Below are positions 43,820 to 53,103 of a DNA stretch of 64,000 nucleotides, in pieces; the stretch's first letter is position 1; each line of letters opens with the position of its first letter. Under the pieces are notes generated by a model. The model had not been told where the DNA came from and did not search any database. It saw only the letters and a list, made by a program, of their open reading frames with translations. The position numbers and the translations under genes were made by a program. The stretch lies in contig CALFUN010000019.1 of NCBI GenBank assembly GCA_937929915.1, positions 1-64,000 of the forward strand, written 5' to 3'. The stretch is from an uncultured Caulobacterales bacterium. Its GTDB lineage: Bacteria > Pseudomonadota > Alphaproteobacteria > Caulobacterales > Maricaulaceae.

Positions 43820-45019
43820 ATGATTATAGCTCGCAAAACGTCTTCATCAAAATTATTTTGGGGAGGATTATGCGCGGTACTCTTAACAAGCACATCTCCT
43901 CTAAACGCCTTTGCAAAGGACACGATTGCGATACACACTTCAGATATGGCTGTAGATGTTACACCGAATAATACAGCACAAAGCAGTCAAGATATAACGG
44001 CCTCATTTAAACCCAACCCAATAATTTCCACGCAATTAGATTTTGACATTTGGAGCAAATGGTTAAACGCGAATGTTTTCTATATGGGCCCAAGTATTCG
44101 CCGCAAAGCAGCTCCAGCATCCGTTGAAACAGGCAGTCGTGTGAATTCAAACCATAGCTCTCCCTATCGTTACGAGGGAAACAAAGTGCTTTATGGAACC
44201 CTGCGGCCAAATCAAAAGAAATTTCTCAAACTTTATCAAAAAGATCTTGAGACCTTATCGACACAAACAGACATCACGCATTTATCCCGCAATGATCAAC
44301 TCGCTTATTGGTTTAATTTACATAATGTGACTTTGATCAATTTGATTGCAGATAATCACCCTGTAAAATTCCCTGATAGAATAGAACCTATTAAAGGTCA
44401 GGACATGCAGCTTCATGATGCTAAGGTTTTACGCGTCGCTGGAAAATCACTGTCACTGCGCGATATTCGCGAAAAAATTGTCTATCAACATTGGCAAGAC
44501 CCTATCGTCATATATGGCTTTCATGATGGAAGTTTAGGCGGTCCGAATATTGCAATCCAAGCTTATGACAGACATGTTGTAAATCAGCTTTTAACTCGCA
44601 ATGCCGAAGAATTTACAAATTCATTTCGCGGCTATAAACGCGGTAAAATTTCGCCCATATATAAAAACGTCTCCCAATTCTTTTTTCCAGCTGGACACAA
44701 AGACATACGCCCGCATTTACAACGGTTCATGCGTCCAGAAGTTTTCAAAGACTTATCGTCTTATAACACACTTAAATGGCATAAACCGATAAGAGATATT
44801 GCAGATTTATCTGGCGGGCATACTGGCGGTTCCGCAAGAGCTGTCCAGATTTCAGGAGAAGGTATAACGGGTGTGCCCCAATATTTAATTGAGTTTAAAT
44901 TCGCTCAGGCAAGAAATTTTGCAATCGCAAAAAAGCGAGGTTGGCTACCTAATGGCAACGTGATTATAGAAGATATAGACACGATTGACCCCGACTTTGC
45001 ACCCATCGAAGTCGATTAA
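43820..45019 (+). CDS. DUF547 family exported protein
   Basis: 399 residues with an N-terminal signal segment (LFWGGLCAVLLTSTSPLNAFA). DUF547 spans about 140-265: QLAYWFNLHNVTLINLI, then VAGKSLSLRDIREKIV, DPIVIYGFHDGSLGGPNI. DUF547 is related to transglutaminase/peptidase-like folds but is uncharacterised. The product is likely periplasmic. It stands 240 bases after the hybrid kinase; I saw no strong promoter or terminator in that gap. It is convergent with the YajQ-family gene, with a 2-base gap. Confidence 0.8.
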   Translation: MIIARKTSSSKLFWGGLCAVLLTSTSPLNAFAKDTIAIHTSDMAVDVTPNNTAQSSQDITASFKPNPIISTQLDFDIWSKWLNANVFYMGPSIRRKAAPASVETGSRVNSNHSSPYRYEGNKVLYGTLRPNQKKFLKLYQKDLETLSTQTDITHLSRNDQLAYWFNLHNVTLINLIADNHPVKFPDRIEPIKGQDMQLHDAKVLRVAGKSLSLRDIREKIVYQHWQDPIVIYGFHDGSLGGPNIAIQAYDRHVVNQLLTRNAEEFTNSFRGYKRGKISPIYKNVSQFFFPAGHKDIRPHLQRFMRPEVFKDLSSYNTLKWHKPIRDIADLSGGHTGGSARAVQISGEGITGVPQYLIEFKFAQARNFAIAKKRGWLPNGNVIIEDIDTIDPDFAPIEVD

Positions 45020-45021
45020 CA

Positions 45022-45507
45022 TTAATCTCGAAAGTTTTTAAATTGAACGGGCTGCTCAAGCCCCATATCTTTGACAAATTGCATCACCGCTTGCAGATCA
45101 TCGCGTTTCTTACCAGAAACCCGTAATTCTTCACCTTGTATAGCGACTTGCACTTTCATCTTTGCGCCTTTTATATCTTTAACAATTTTCTTTGCCATCT
45201 CTTTATCAATGCCTTCTTTGACAAGAATATTTTGGCGTATTGTCATGCCCGTCGCGGGTTCAGTTTTTTGATAATCAAGCTGCCCTGGCTCTATTCCGCG
45301 TTTATGTAATTGCCCGCGCAGAATTTCATGCACTTGTTTGAGCTTAAGCTCATCATCGGCAATAACAAGAATAGAGCCGTCCTTAGCTTCGACATTAGAT
45401 TTAGACCCCTTAAAATCATAACGCACAGAAATTTCGCGCATGACATTTTGCACCGCGTTTTCAACTTCGGATATATTAACGTCTGAAACAATATCAAAAC
45501 TCGGCAT
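45022..45507 (-). CDS. YajQ-family nucleotide-binding protein
   Basis: 161 residues, the full length of UPF0234/YajQ. MPSFDIVSDVNISEVENAVQ at the start, IRYDFKGSKSNVEAKDGS-like and VQVAIQGEELRVSGKKRDDLQAVM at the end are diagnostic. The family binds nucleotides and, in Xanthomonas, cyclic di-GMP. A good ribosome site (AGGAGGAG) precedes the ATG. Confidence 0.93.
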   Translation of the reverse strand: MPSFDIVSDVNISEVENAVQNVMREISVRYDFKGSKSNVEAKDGSILVIADDELKLKQVHEILRGQLHKRGIEPGQLDYQKTEPATGMTIRQNILVKEGIDKEMAKKIVKDIKGAKMKVQVAIQGEELRVSGKKRDDLQAVMQFVKDMGLEQPVQFKNFRD

Positions 45508-45574
45508 AAGCTCCTCCTTTTTAGATGTTGTTTATGCCCCTTATAGCAGGCTATCGAATGATTTATGAGTGCAA

Positions 45575-46819
45575 TTACACTTGGGTATTTGTGTATGCTC
45601 TTAGCTCTTTACGCGCCACTTGCATACGATGAACAGCGTCTGGGCCATCTGCAAAGCGCAAAGTTCTCATGCCTGCATACATTGACGCGAGCGGCGTGTC
45701 TTGAGAGATACCCGTCCCGCCATACATTTGCATCGCTTCGTCAATAACCTTAAGGGCCATATTTGGCGCAGCGACTTTGATTTGTGAAATCCACGGCGCA
45801 GCCGCGCGCGCATCGCCTTGATCCATCATCCATGCAGCCTTGAGGCATAAAAGGCGCGCTTGCTCAATCGCAATACGGCACTCGGCAATAATATCGTAAT
45901 TCTGTCCAAGTTTCGCAAGCGGGCGGCCAAAGGCTGTACGGCTTAATGAACGCTCACACATCAATTTTAAGGCACGTTCGGCCTGCCCGACCGCGCGCAT
46001 GCAATGATGGATACGGCCAGGCCCAAGACGGCCTTGAGACACTTCAAAACCGCGCCCCTCTCCGATAAGCAGCGCATCAGCAGGTACACGGACATTTTCA
46101 AACCGCATATGTAAATGCCCGTGAGGTGCATCATCATTCCCAAAAACTTGCATAGCCCGAACTTTGGTAATGCCGGGTAAATCGGCGGGCACAACATACA
46201 TGGAATGTTGATTATGGCGCGGGACATCTCCGCCGCGCGGCGCGGTGCGAGCCATGAGAATATAGACCTTACAGCGCGGATCCCCTGCGCCCGATGACCA
46301 ATATTTCTCACCATTAAACACCCACTCATCGCCATCTTTAACTGCAGAAAACTCCAGATTTGTTGCATCTGACGAAGCAACATCTGGCTCTGTCATTAAA
46401 AAGGCCGAGCGAATTTCGCCCTCTAAAAGCGGCTTAAGCCATTTATCTTTATGCGCTTGAGTACCGTAACGCTCCAGCACTTCCATGTTCCCTGTATCAG
46501 GGGCGGAGCAGTTAAAAATCTCTGGCCCAAGCATACAATAGCCCATCTCTTCGGCTAGATAAGCATATTCAACTGTCGATAATCCATAGCCGCGCTCTGA
46601 ATCTGTGAGCCAGAAATTCCAAAGACCGCGCTCCCGCGCTTTGGCTTTGAGCGTTTCGCGAATTTCTGTTTGACGATCTGTAAATACAAAGCGGTCGCCC
46701 GCCTTGCCGACCTCGGCGTGATATTCGGCGTCTGCGGCTATAATTTCGGTCTGCATCATATCACGCACAGCTTCGACCAAAGGCCGAACGCGCTCACTCA
46801 TACCTAAATCCATTGTCAT
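45575..46819 (-). CDS. acyl-CoA dehydrogenase (ACAD10/11-like)
   Basis: 414 residues from the ATG with GAGGGAT upstream; a longer frame reads into the preceding gene. Acyl-CoA dehydrogenase parts include FLMTEPDVASSDATNLEF (FAD/substrate site), GEKYWSSGAGDPRC, RIHHCMRAVGQAERAL and IDEAMQMYGGTGIS near the C-terminus. It is the last gene of a four-gene minus-strand operon, after an APH-like kinase. That pairing mirrors ACAD11 (fused in mammals) and LvaA/LvaC in Pseudomonas, which dispose of 4-hydroxyacyl-CoAs. Confidence 0.9.
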   Translation of the reverse strand: MTMDLGMSERVRPLVEAVRDMMQTEIIAADAEYHAEVGKAGDRFVFTDRQTEIRETLKAKARERGLWNFWLTDSERGYGLSTVEYAYLAEEMGYCMLGPEIFNCSAPDTGNMEVLERYGTQAHKDKWLKPLLEGEIRSAFLMTEPDVASSDATNLEFSAVKDGDEWVFNGEKYWSSGAGDPRCKVYILMARTAPRGGDVPRHNQHSMYVVPADLPGITKVRAMQVFGNDDAPHGHLHMRFENVRVPADALLIGEGRGFEVSQGRLGPGRIHHCMRAVGQAERALKLMCERSLSRTAFGRPLAKLGQNYDIIAECRIAIEQARLLCLKAAWMMDQGDARAAAPWISQIKVAAPNMALKVIDEAMQMYGGTGISQDTPLASMYAGMRTLRFADGPDAVHRMQVARKELRAYTNTQV

Positions 46820-46829
46820 AATATCCCTC

Positions 46830-47912
46830 TTAAAGCTTACCTGTTTGTATTTTAAAACGTGCCAACTGGCCCAAACCATTCGTCATCATGCCATATGTTT
46901 TAAAGCGCGTATCTTGTGTGAAGCCGCCTTTATAACGCGCGTAAATTTGCTGAATAATAACAGCCAAACGCCATATGCCATAGACATAATAAAATTGAAA
47001 ATTAGATACATCTGCGCCTGTTCGGGCCGCATAATAGTTTAAAATATCCTGCCGGCGCATCATGCCTTTGGCTGCGCTAGGCTGGCGCATCATCATTTGC
47101 ATACCCGCAGGATCATCCGCTTCAATCCAATATGAAAGCGTATTGCCCAAATCCATAAGCGGATCGCCAAGGGCGGAGATTTCCCAATCTAAAACTGCAT
47201 CAATGTGTGTCGGTTGCTTCGGGTTTAAAATGCAATTATCAATGCGGTAATCGCCGTGCAGAACTGATATGCCTGTTTCCGTTTTTGGCATATTGTCGAC
47301 AAGCCATTGCTGTACATCCTCAAATTTTTCAACATCATCCGTCCAGCTTTTAACATAACGGCGATTCCACCCCGTGATTTGCCTCTCAACATAACCCTCT
47401 GGCCTTCCGAAATCTGATAAGCCCGCCGCTGCGTAATCGACATTATGTAAATCGACGAGCTTTTGGAAAAATGTCTCGCATAGCTCGCGAGTTTCGCCCT
47501 GCCCCCACTGCCAATCTCTTGGAATATCTTTATGGATGATATGGCCCTCGACCTTATCCATAACATAAAACTCAGCACCAATAAGGCTCTCATCATCTGT
47601 GTAAAACAGCACATCAGGGACAGCGCTAAAGACAGGTTTCAAATCTCGCATAATACGATATTCACGAAACATATCATGGCCTGACTTAGGCTTTTTGCCA
47701 AAGGGCGGACGGCGCAGAACAAGCGAGCGTGTTTCATATTCCAAAGCGTAAGTCAGATTTGACGCTCCGCTTGGATATTGCTTCACGGCAGGCGTGCCTT
47801 GCAGGCCGTCAATAGCCTCTTTTAAAGCTCTATCGACAGCCTCAATATTTAGGCCCTCGCCTTTACGAATATCAATCGTTGGATTGCCGCCTTGCTCTGC
47901 TTGTACGCCCAT
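46830..47912 (-). CDS. APH-like kinase (LvaA / ACAD11 N-terminal type)
   Basis: 360 residues. The kinase-like fold shows an N-terminal lobe with YPSGASNLTYAL and SLVLRRPPFG, the catalytic loop SVLHGDYRIDNCI and the metal site VLDWEISALGDPLMDLGN, both intact. Though annotated as aminoglycoside phosphotransferases, family members next to acyl-CoA dehydrogenases phosphorylate hydroxyacyl-CoAs. The start overlaps the SDR stop by 1 base (TAATG) and the dehydrogenase begins 10 bases later. The substrate is inferred from context. Confidence 0.88.
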   Translation of the reverse strand: MGVQAEQGGNPTIDIRKGEGLNIEAVDRALKEAIDGLQGTPAVKQYPSGASNLTYALEYETRSLVLRRPPFGKKPKSGHDMFREYRIMRDLKPVFSAVPDVLFYTDDESLIGAEFYVMDKVEGHIIHKDIPRDWQWGQGETRELCETFFQKLVDLHNVDYAAAGLSDFGRPEGYVERQITGWNRRYVKSWTDDVEKFEDVQQWLVDNMPKTETGISVLHGDYRIDNCILNPKQPTHIDAVLDWEISALGDPLMDLGNTLSYWIEADDPAGMQMMMRQPSAAKGMMRRQDILNYYAARTGADVSNFQFYYVYGIWRLAVIIQQIYARYKGGFTQDTRFKTYGMMTNGLGQLARFKIQTGKL

Positions 47913-48670
47913 TAAATGATCGCACCGCCGTCAACAACCATCTTTTGTCCTGTATAATAACTCGCCTCGTCGGACACCATATAAAGAACCGCGCCAACCA
48001 TTTCTTCGGGCTGTGCCATACGTTTAATCGCAAGGTTCATTTTCATATATAAATCCATCGCGGGGTTATCTTTTAGAGCAGAGGCGAGTTTTGTGTCAGT
48101 AAAACCCGGAAGAAGTGCATTGACGCGAACGCCATGCTGTGAATATTCCTTAGCCAAACCCTGTGTCATTGCGATAAGAGCGGATTTACTCATTCCATAA
48201 ATTACGCGGTGTTCAGCAGGTTGCAAGCCATCAATGGAGGCAACATTTACAACAGAGCCTCCGCCATCAGCTTTGAGCATAGCAAAAGCTTTGGTTGTTA
48301 GAAAATATGGGCCGCGCGTATTGACCTCAATCGTTTTGTCAAAGGCTTGCGGGCTTGCCTCATGGGCTGGGCCATAATGTGGGCTGGTTGCGCCATTATT
48401 AATAAGAATATCCAAACGTCCATAGTCTTTCTCTATCATGGATAAAACTGTGTCATGATCAGATAGCTCGCCAAGATGAAGTTGCGCGGAGACAGCTTTG
48501 CCGCCATTTTCGCGGATGGCCTCTGCCACTTTTTCGCAATCGGCTTGCTTGCGGCTCGAACAGATAACGGTTGCTCCGTGCTGGGCCAAACCATGCGCAA
48601 TCGCTTCGCCAATACCGCGGCTTGCCCCTGCAATTAAAGCCACTTTTCCTGTCAAATCAAACCGTGTCAT
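47912..48670 (-). CDS. SDR-family oxidoreductase
   Basis: 252 residues of a classical short-chain dehydrogenase: GASRGIGEAIA (NAD(P) site), NNGA, a catalytic Ser before the Y-x-x-x-K (YGMSK) and the C-terminal VDGGAII. It probably oxidises or reduces a hydroxyacyl intermediate in the fatty-acid operon. The start is 4 bases after the preceding SDR gene and the stop overlaps the kinase start. Confidence 0.9.
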   Translation of the reverse strand: MTRFDLTGKVALIAGASRGIGEAIAHGLAQHGATVICSSRKQADCEKVAEAIRENGGKAVSAQLHLGELSDHDTVLSMIEKDYGRLDILINNGATSPHYGPAHEASPQAFDKTIEVNTRGPYFLTTKAFAMLKADGGGSVVNVASIDGLQPAEHRVIYGMSKSALIAMTQGLAKEYSQHGVRVNALLPGFTDTKLASALKDNPAMDLYMKMNLAIKRMAQPEEMVGAVLYMVSDEASYYTGQKMVVDGGAII

Positions 48671-48674
48671 AGCT

Positions 48675-49463
48675 TTATCCTTCTTCTTTTATGGGCAAAT
48701 GTTCACTACCCATTTTTTGTTTTAACTTGTTCAAACCCGCAATATAGGCTTGATGATCCATAGCGCGAGCTTTGAAGTATTCGCTAACAATCGGGTGAGA
48801 TAGCACTAAAAACTGATCATCTTGCATAGATGCGAGTAGAGCCTTTGCGACATCTTCAGGCTCCAATAAACCATCACGGCTATTTTCTGCCATGGCAAAG
48901 CCTTTAGTCATATTTGTACGAATATATTGTGGACAGATACAATGGGCGCGAATCCCGTGATCCCAATGCCGAATAGCAATAGACTCGGCCAAACTCACCG
49001 CGGCATGTTTCGTTGCGCTGTAAGATGTGCTGCCGATTTGATTTAGCAATCCAGCCGCCGAGGCTGTCACGACAAAACGACCAGAACCGCGTTTTTTCCA
49101 TGCAGGTAATAAGGCGCGCGCCGCATAAACGCTGCTCATAACATTAACCTGCCAGCTCATATCCCAGGCATCATTACTCGCATCCGCCGCATGTTTCGGA
49201 TCGCCATAACCAACACCTGCATTTGAAACGAATACATCAATCGGGCCATGAGCGGCGTCTGCATCTTTGATAAAAGCTTGCACAGCCGCTTCGTCTGTCA
49301 CATCACAAGCAAAAGCCGCTGCGCCAATATCAGAAGCGGTTTGCTTGGGGGCTTTTATATCACTGATGGCAACTTTGGCGCCTTGAGCGACAAACATTTG
49401 TGCGATAGCGCGTCCAATACCGCCGCTAGACCCTGTGATTGCAATGGATTTGTTTTCGAACAT
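48675..49463 (-). CDS. SDR-family oxidoreductase
   Basis: 262 residues: GSSGGIGRAIAQMF, SNAGVGY, TASAAGLLNQIGS with the catalytic Ser, and YSATK. The C-terminus lacks the usual VDGG ending and has a helical, Lys-rich tail (KARAMDHQAYIAGLNKLKQK), as in the subfamily that includes several 3-hydroxyacyl and retinol-like dehydrogenases. First gene of the four-gene operon, divergent from the DUF3667 gene with about 105 bases between. Confidence 0.9.
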   Translation of the reverse strand: MFENKSIAITGSSGGIGRAIAQMFVAQGAKVAISDIKAPKQTASDIGAAAFACDVTDEAAVQAFIKDADAAHGPIDVFVSNAGVGYGDPKHAADASNDAWDMSWQVNVMSSVYAARALLPAWKKRGSGRFVVTASAAGLLNQIGSTSYSATKHAAVSLAESIAIRHWDHGIRAHCICPQYIRTNMTKGFAMAENSRDGLLEPEDVAKALLASMQDDQFLVLSHPIVSEYFKARAMDHQAYIAGLNKLKQKMGSEHLPIKEEG

Positions 49464-49568
49464 TATATCACCTTATATTCTTCATTCTATGCTGCAAGTC
49501 TTTCAATTATTTTTCAGCTATTTTCATTGCATAGAGCCTGTGCCATATTGCATGTAGGGAGCAATTTT

Positions 49569-50852
49569 ATGGAAACAGATACAGATTTGAGCTTAGGACA
49601 AGAGTCTCTTCTGGATAATGACACTGTCCCCAATGCCAATCAGAGCCTCTATTGTTTTTCATGCGAAACGCCTATGCAAGGTTTGTATTGCGGTGCGTGC
49701 GGGCAAAAAAATGATAATTACCGGCGATCATTATCAAGTCTTGGGATAGAGCTTTTTACATCCCTGACCGCTATTGAAGGCCGTATCTGGCGCACATGGG
49801 GGGCGCTTTTATTTAAACCTGGGAAAGTGGCTCGGCAATTTGCGGATGGACGCCGCACGCATTGGAGTTCTCCTATTCGTGTGTTCCTTGCTATGAGCTT
49901 AATCTTATTTAGCTATATTGCCATCACAAAAACACAAATCATCAGCGCTGATATAAATATTAGACCTAAAAAAGGCATTGAAACGCCCCTTAGCCAATTA
50001 ACGCCGTCAGACTTGGTTATGTCAGGCGGTTTGCATATGTTTGAGACGCAAAAACAAATTGATACGCGTAATGAAAATCGTAATTTTGATCTTATCGATA
50101 TTTTATTAGAACAAAACTTCGATGAATATGATTTAGATCTTACACCTGAAGGCATAAGCTTTACGAAACCTGGCGAAACCGCAGATGGTATAAGAGGCTC
50201 TGTTAAAACCATAACAGACCTAAGTGAAGCGGCAGATGAGCTTGAAAAAATTATAGAAAAAGAAGGCCAGACGAATGAAAACGCCTCTATTCTTGCAGAT
50301 ATTATTGAGGAGCTTAATAAGTCTGAAAAATCTGATGACGACAATGACGCAACCACGGCAGAGACAGAAATACCTAACTTACGCATAAACAATAAAGATG
50401 TAAGTGCAGAGCAAGGGCGAGAATCTCTTAAAAAGTTCATTCGCAATCCATCGCGCTTTAACAACGAGATTTCTAAATTCCTCCCGCGGGTCATGTTTCT
50501 TATGATGCCCTTAACGATGTTAATTGGCGCCATGTTTATTCGCGGACGCGGCAATGCTTTACTATATGACCATCTTGTACATACAGCTTATATTCATTCC
50601 GTTTTGTTCTTTTTATTACTTGTCGGCTTAATTTTGGGCCGTATAGCTTGGCTGCCGGGCGGGTTGATTACGGTGAGTATAATTGGGTATCTCATCATAT
50701 ATTTACCCTTAAGTTTGCGAACCATGTTTCATCGAGGCTGGTTTAAAACCATTTGGGCAAGTTATGGTGTCGCAAGCCTCTATAGTTTTTTCATGTTTTT
50801 TATTCTGATTTTTTTAGTTTCGCGCGGCTTCATAGCTCAATTTGGCAGTTAA
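49569..50852 (+). CDS. DUF3667 family membrane protein
   Basis: About 427 residues from the ATG with GGGAGCAA upstream; the longer frame overlaps the divergent SDR. The N-terminus has a zinc-ribbon-like pair (CFSC, CGACGQK) typical of DUF3667. A membrane segment (about 103-123) is followed by an acidic, coiled linker (about 165-300). The C-terminal part has several helices in the membrane (FLPRVMFLMMPLTMLIGAMF, then about 340-427). Function unknown. Confidence 0.8.
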   Translation: METDTDLSLGQESLLDNDTVPNANQSLYCFSCETPMQGLYCGACGQKNDNYRRSLSSLGIELFTSLTAIEGRIWRTWGALLFKPGKVARQFADGRRTHWSSPIRVFLAMSLILFSYIAITKTQIISADINIRPKKGIETPLSQLTPSDLVMSGGLHMFETQKQIDTRNENRNFDLIDILLEQNFDEYDLDLTPEGISFTKPGETADGIRGSVKTITDLSEAADELEKIIEKEGQTNENASILADIIEELNKSEKSDDDNDATTAETEIPNLRINNKDVSAEQGRESLKKFIRNPSRFNNEISKFLPRVMFLMMPLTMLIGAMFIRGRGNALLYDHLVHTAYIHSVLFFLLLVGLILGRIAWLPGGLITVSIIGYLIIYLPLSLRTMFHRGWFKTIWASYGVASLYSFFMFFILIFLVSRGFIAQFGS

Positions 50853-50855
50853 TAT

Positions 50856-51323
50856 CTAGATTTGAGGTTTAGGCGCACGGTCCCCAAACCACCAAAGCGT
50901 TGCCGCTGTTGCGGCGAAAACGGCCGCTTCCACAATCGCGCCATTTTGTGTGCGCGCAAATATCCACCCTGTTATCAACCACAATAAAAGCGTTAAAACA
51001 GGCCGTACCAAGCGCAAAATATTGATGACCCATTGCGCCGCCTGCCCTATGGCTGCATCAGCCTGTATGGAGGCTTCTAATCCTGCCCAAGACCCAGCTT
51101 GAGCGGCCAAGGCCAATTCCATTTCAGTTTCCTGCGCTTTTGCCTGCATGTTAAGCTCATGTAGCTTATATTCATGCACCCAGCGATGCTGTTCTTGTTT
51201 GAAGGTTTGTTTGCGCTCAAAATACGCTGCGACGCGGCCCAGAGCTGTGCCTGCAATACCAAATAAGCCGCCTGCAGCCGCTTCAAAGCCGAGAGAAAAA
51301 GGGAGCGTTAAAGGGTCTGCCAT
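50856..51323 (-). CDS. phage-like membrane protein (holin-type candidate)
   Basis: 155 residues: an amphipathic N-terminus (FEAAAGGLFGIAGTALGRVAAYFE), a charged helix (about 35-90), and two close membrane segments (LVRPVLTLLLWLITGWIFA and AAVFAATAATLWWF). This layout occurs in phage and gene-transfer-agent structural or lysis proteins. Its start overlaps the end of the M15 peptidase gene by 16 bases. The holin role is inferred from the partner, not from a family match. Confidence 0.55.
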   Translation of the reverse strand: MADPLTLPFSLGFEAAAGGLFGIAGTALGRVAAYFERKQTFKQEQHRWVHEYKLHELNMQAKAQETEMELALAAQAGSWAGLEASIQADAAIGQAAQWVINILRLVRPVLTLLLWLITGWIFARTQNGAIVEAAVFAATAATLWWFGDRAPKPQI

Positions 51324-51760
51324 AATGTTTTCGCTTTCAGGTCACCATACCAATATCGCTTAGGGCCAAGATCAATATGAAGAAAAGTTTGGTAATAGCC
51401 AAAACCTGTAAACCCAGCTGCTTTGCAGGCTTGGGCCAAATTATGACGCTCATGCCCGACTAGAGATATATCTACAGCTAGGCGTAGATGTTGCGAGAGC
51501 GGCGCGCCGCCAACATGGGCATTATGCAAAGCGCAACGATGCGCCGACAATATGTGGAACGCCCGCCCGCTTATGTTACGGGCGTTTTGCAGTCTCTCCA
51601 TGAAGTCTGACCAGTAAAACATCTGGCCGCAATGACGACATGACATTTCAACCTGAGAGAAATTGCGCCATGGCCAATATGATAACTCTTGGCCTGTTTG
51701 AATATGTACCAGTCTTTCCACACCAATAGATTGACGCAGATATTCAAAGCGTGGAAACAA
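51308..51760 (-). CDS. M15-family peptidase (D-Ala-D-Ala carboxypeptidase/endolysin-like)
   Basis: Up to 150 residues. An N-terminal WRNFSQVEMSCRHCGQ resembles the start of peptidase M15_3 proteins. ILSAHRCALHNAHVGGAPLSQHLRLAVDIS gives the first zinc His and Asp, and FLHIDLG the second His. It would cut peptidoglycan cross-bridges or stem peptides. The only start covering the whole domain is TTG at 51760, directly beside a terminator; GTG at 51721 is an alternative. No secretion signal is visible, so it may need the adjacent membrane protein to reach the wall. Confidence 0.75.
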   Translation of the reverse strand: MFPRFEYLRQSIGVERLVHIQTGQELSYWPWRNFSQVEMSCRHCGQMFYWSDFMERLQNARNISGRAFHILSAHRCALHNAHVGGAPLSQHLRLAVDISLVGHERHNLAQACKAAGFTGFGYYQTFLHIDLGPKRYWYGDLKAKTLWQTL

Positions 51761-51800
51761 AAAAAAACCCGCCTAAAAGCTTAAGCTCTAAGACGGGTTT
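51758..51800 (-). terminator. Rho-independent terminator downstream of the HhH/DUF2853 gene
   Basis: On the minus strand AAACCCGTCTTAGAGC, loop TTAA, GCTTTTAGGCGGGTTT, then a run of T. The long stem has one mismatch and two G-T wobbles. It ends transcription about 45 bases after the DUF2853-fusion gene. Confidence 0.85.
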
Positions 51801-51845
51801 AATGATTATATCATCGCGGATTAAACCGCAAATTCGTCAATAAAC

Positions 51846-53087
51846 TTATTTAAATTGACCTAATTTACGTGTTTTCTTCGCACCAAGATAATAGAATGTA
51901 ACACGGTTTTTAAAGCGTTCAGCTTTCATGTCTTGGCAAATTTCTTTGACAAGATCTAACTGTCCAGATGTTTTACCAAGTTTCTTTGTTACGAAACCAT
52001 TTGCAACGCGCCGTAGCTCCGCCTCATCAGAACAGGCGACTAATGACCCATCGCGCGTACGTAGAGCGACACCACAATATTTGACGATGCCTTCAACCAC
52101 TGCTTTATTCGCTTTTGGGTCATATTTTCTGACATTATCAAGATATTTTTGCATCTTCACGTCTGCCTCTGACGGCTTGGCTTTTTTAGCCGCGCCAGCT
52201 TTTGGTCCAGGCTTCTTACGCGGCTTACCATCTGCGGTTAAAGCGCTACGTTTCATGCCAGGCTTAGGCCCAGGCTTCTTTTTACCTGTCGTTGCTGCAG
52301 CTGGTTTTGTTCCTTTTTTAGCAAAACCTTTGGCTTGCTTAACCCATTCATCACGTGCGATGCGGCCCGGGATGGAATCGATAACCCCTTCAACCATTTT
52401 TACATCAGCAGCTTTCCAAGCGCCTATTTGACGGAAATAATAAATACCTTTTCCATTCAAATCTTTTTCAAATTTTGGCCCGATACCCTTAATGAGTTTG
52501 AGATCATCTGGTGTTCCATCTGTTGGCCCGTCCGTGTAGAGAACTTTAGGCGCTTTAGCTTTTGCAGGCACTTTCTTAGGTGCAGCTTTTTTAGCAGCTA
52601 CCTTCTTGGGCGCGGCTTTCTTGGCAACGGCCTTTTTAGGCGTGGCTGTTTTAGCTTTAGGCGCATCGGCTAAACGGCCTTCAAGATATTTAACACGTGC
52701 AGCCAAATAACGATTACGCCATTCCAATGCATAATTTTCATCATCAGAGGCCCCGCCATCATCTGCAGATGCCGCTGGAGCCGCATTGGCTGACATCGCT
52801 GCTGCGCCAGCTGTTGCTGCAGCCGCGCCAGCCGCAGCCGCCGCTAATTTCCCTTTAAGGTCAGAGACTTCACTATCACGCGTAGATACACGGCCCTCAA
52901 GCTCTTGGACGCGTGCGCGCAGGCCATCCGCCTCCGCACGTAATGCACCTTCTCCTTCTACGGATAAATCCCCTACGGTTTTCTTACCACGGAAAAATAG
53001 CCAACCGAGTAAAAACCCAAGCAATGCCATAACAAACATCGGAATGATTGTGACAGAGCTAATCCATGCAATTCCATTTTCTAACAT
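51846..53087 (-). CDS. membrane protein with coiled coil, Ala/Lys/Pro repeats, HhH and DUF2853
   Basis: About 413 residues from the ATG at MLENGIAWISS; the upstream frame runs into the OmpA gene. Parts: a membrane segment (about 10-32), coiled coil (about 45-85), Ala-rich linker, Lys/Ala/Pro repeats (KKAAPKKVAAKKAAPKK), a helix-hairpin-helix of DUF4332 type (DDLKLIKGIGPKFEKDLNGKG, about 195-245), another Lys/Pro-rich linker (KKPGPKPGMK), then DUF2853 (about 320-413: LDNVRKYDPKAN, IVKYCGVALRTRDGSLVACSD). The combination suggests a membrane-anchored nucleic-acid-binding or scaffold protein. It follows the OmpA gene by 16 bases and ends at a strong terminator. Confidence 0.8.
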   Translation of the reverse strand: MLENGIAWISSVTIIPMFVMALLGFLLGWLFFRGKKTVGDLSVEGEGALRAEADGLRARVQELEGRVSTRDSEVSDLKGKLAAAAAGAAAATAGAAAMSANAAPAASADDGGASDDENYALEWRNRYLAARVKYLEGRLADAPKAKTATPKKAVAKKAAPKKVAAKKAAPKKVPAKAKAPKVLYTDGPTDGTPDDLKLIKGIGPKFEKDLNGKGIYYFRQIGAWKAADVKMVEGVIDSIPGRIARDEWVKQAKGFAKKGTKPAAATTGKKKPGPKPGMKRSALTADGKPRKKPGPKAGAAKKAKPSEADVKMQKYLDNVRKYDPKANKAVVEGIVKYCGVALRTRDGSLVACSDEAELRRVANGFVTKKLGKTSGQLDLVKEICQDMKAERFKNRVTFYYLGAKKTRKLGQFK

Positions 53088-53103
53088 AATTAATGTCCTT
53101 CCT

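Noticed and set aside
49248-49568. N-terminal extension of the DUF3667 frame
   Set aside because: It overlaps the divergent SDR gene; the ATG at 49569 has a ribosome site and begins next to the conserved zinc-ribbon region.
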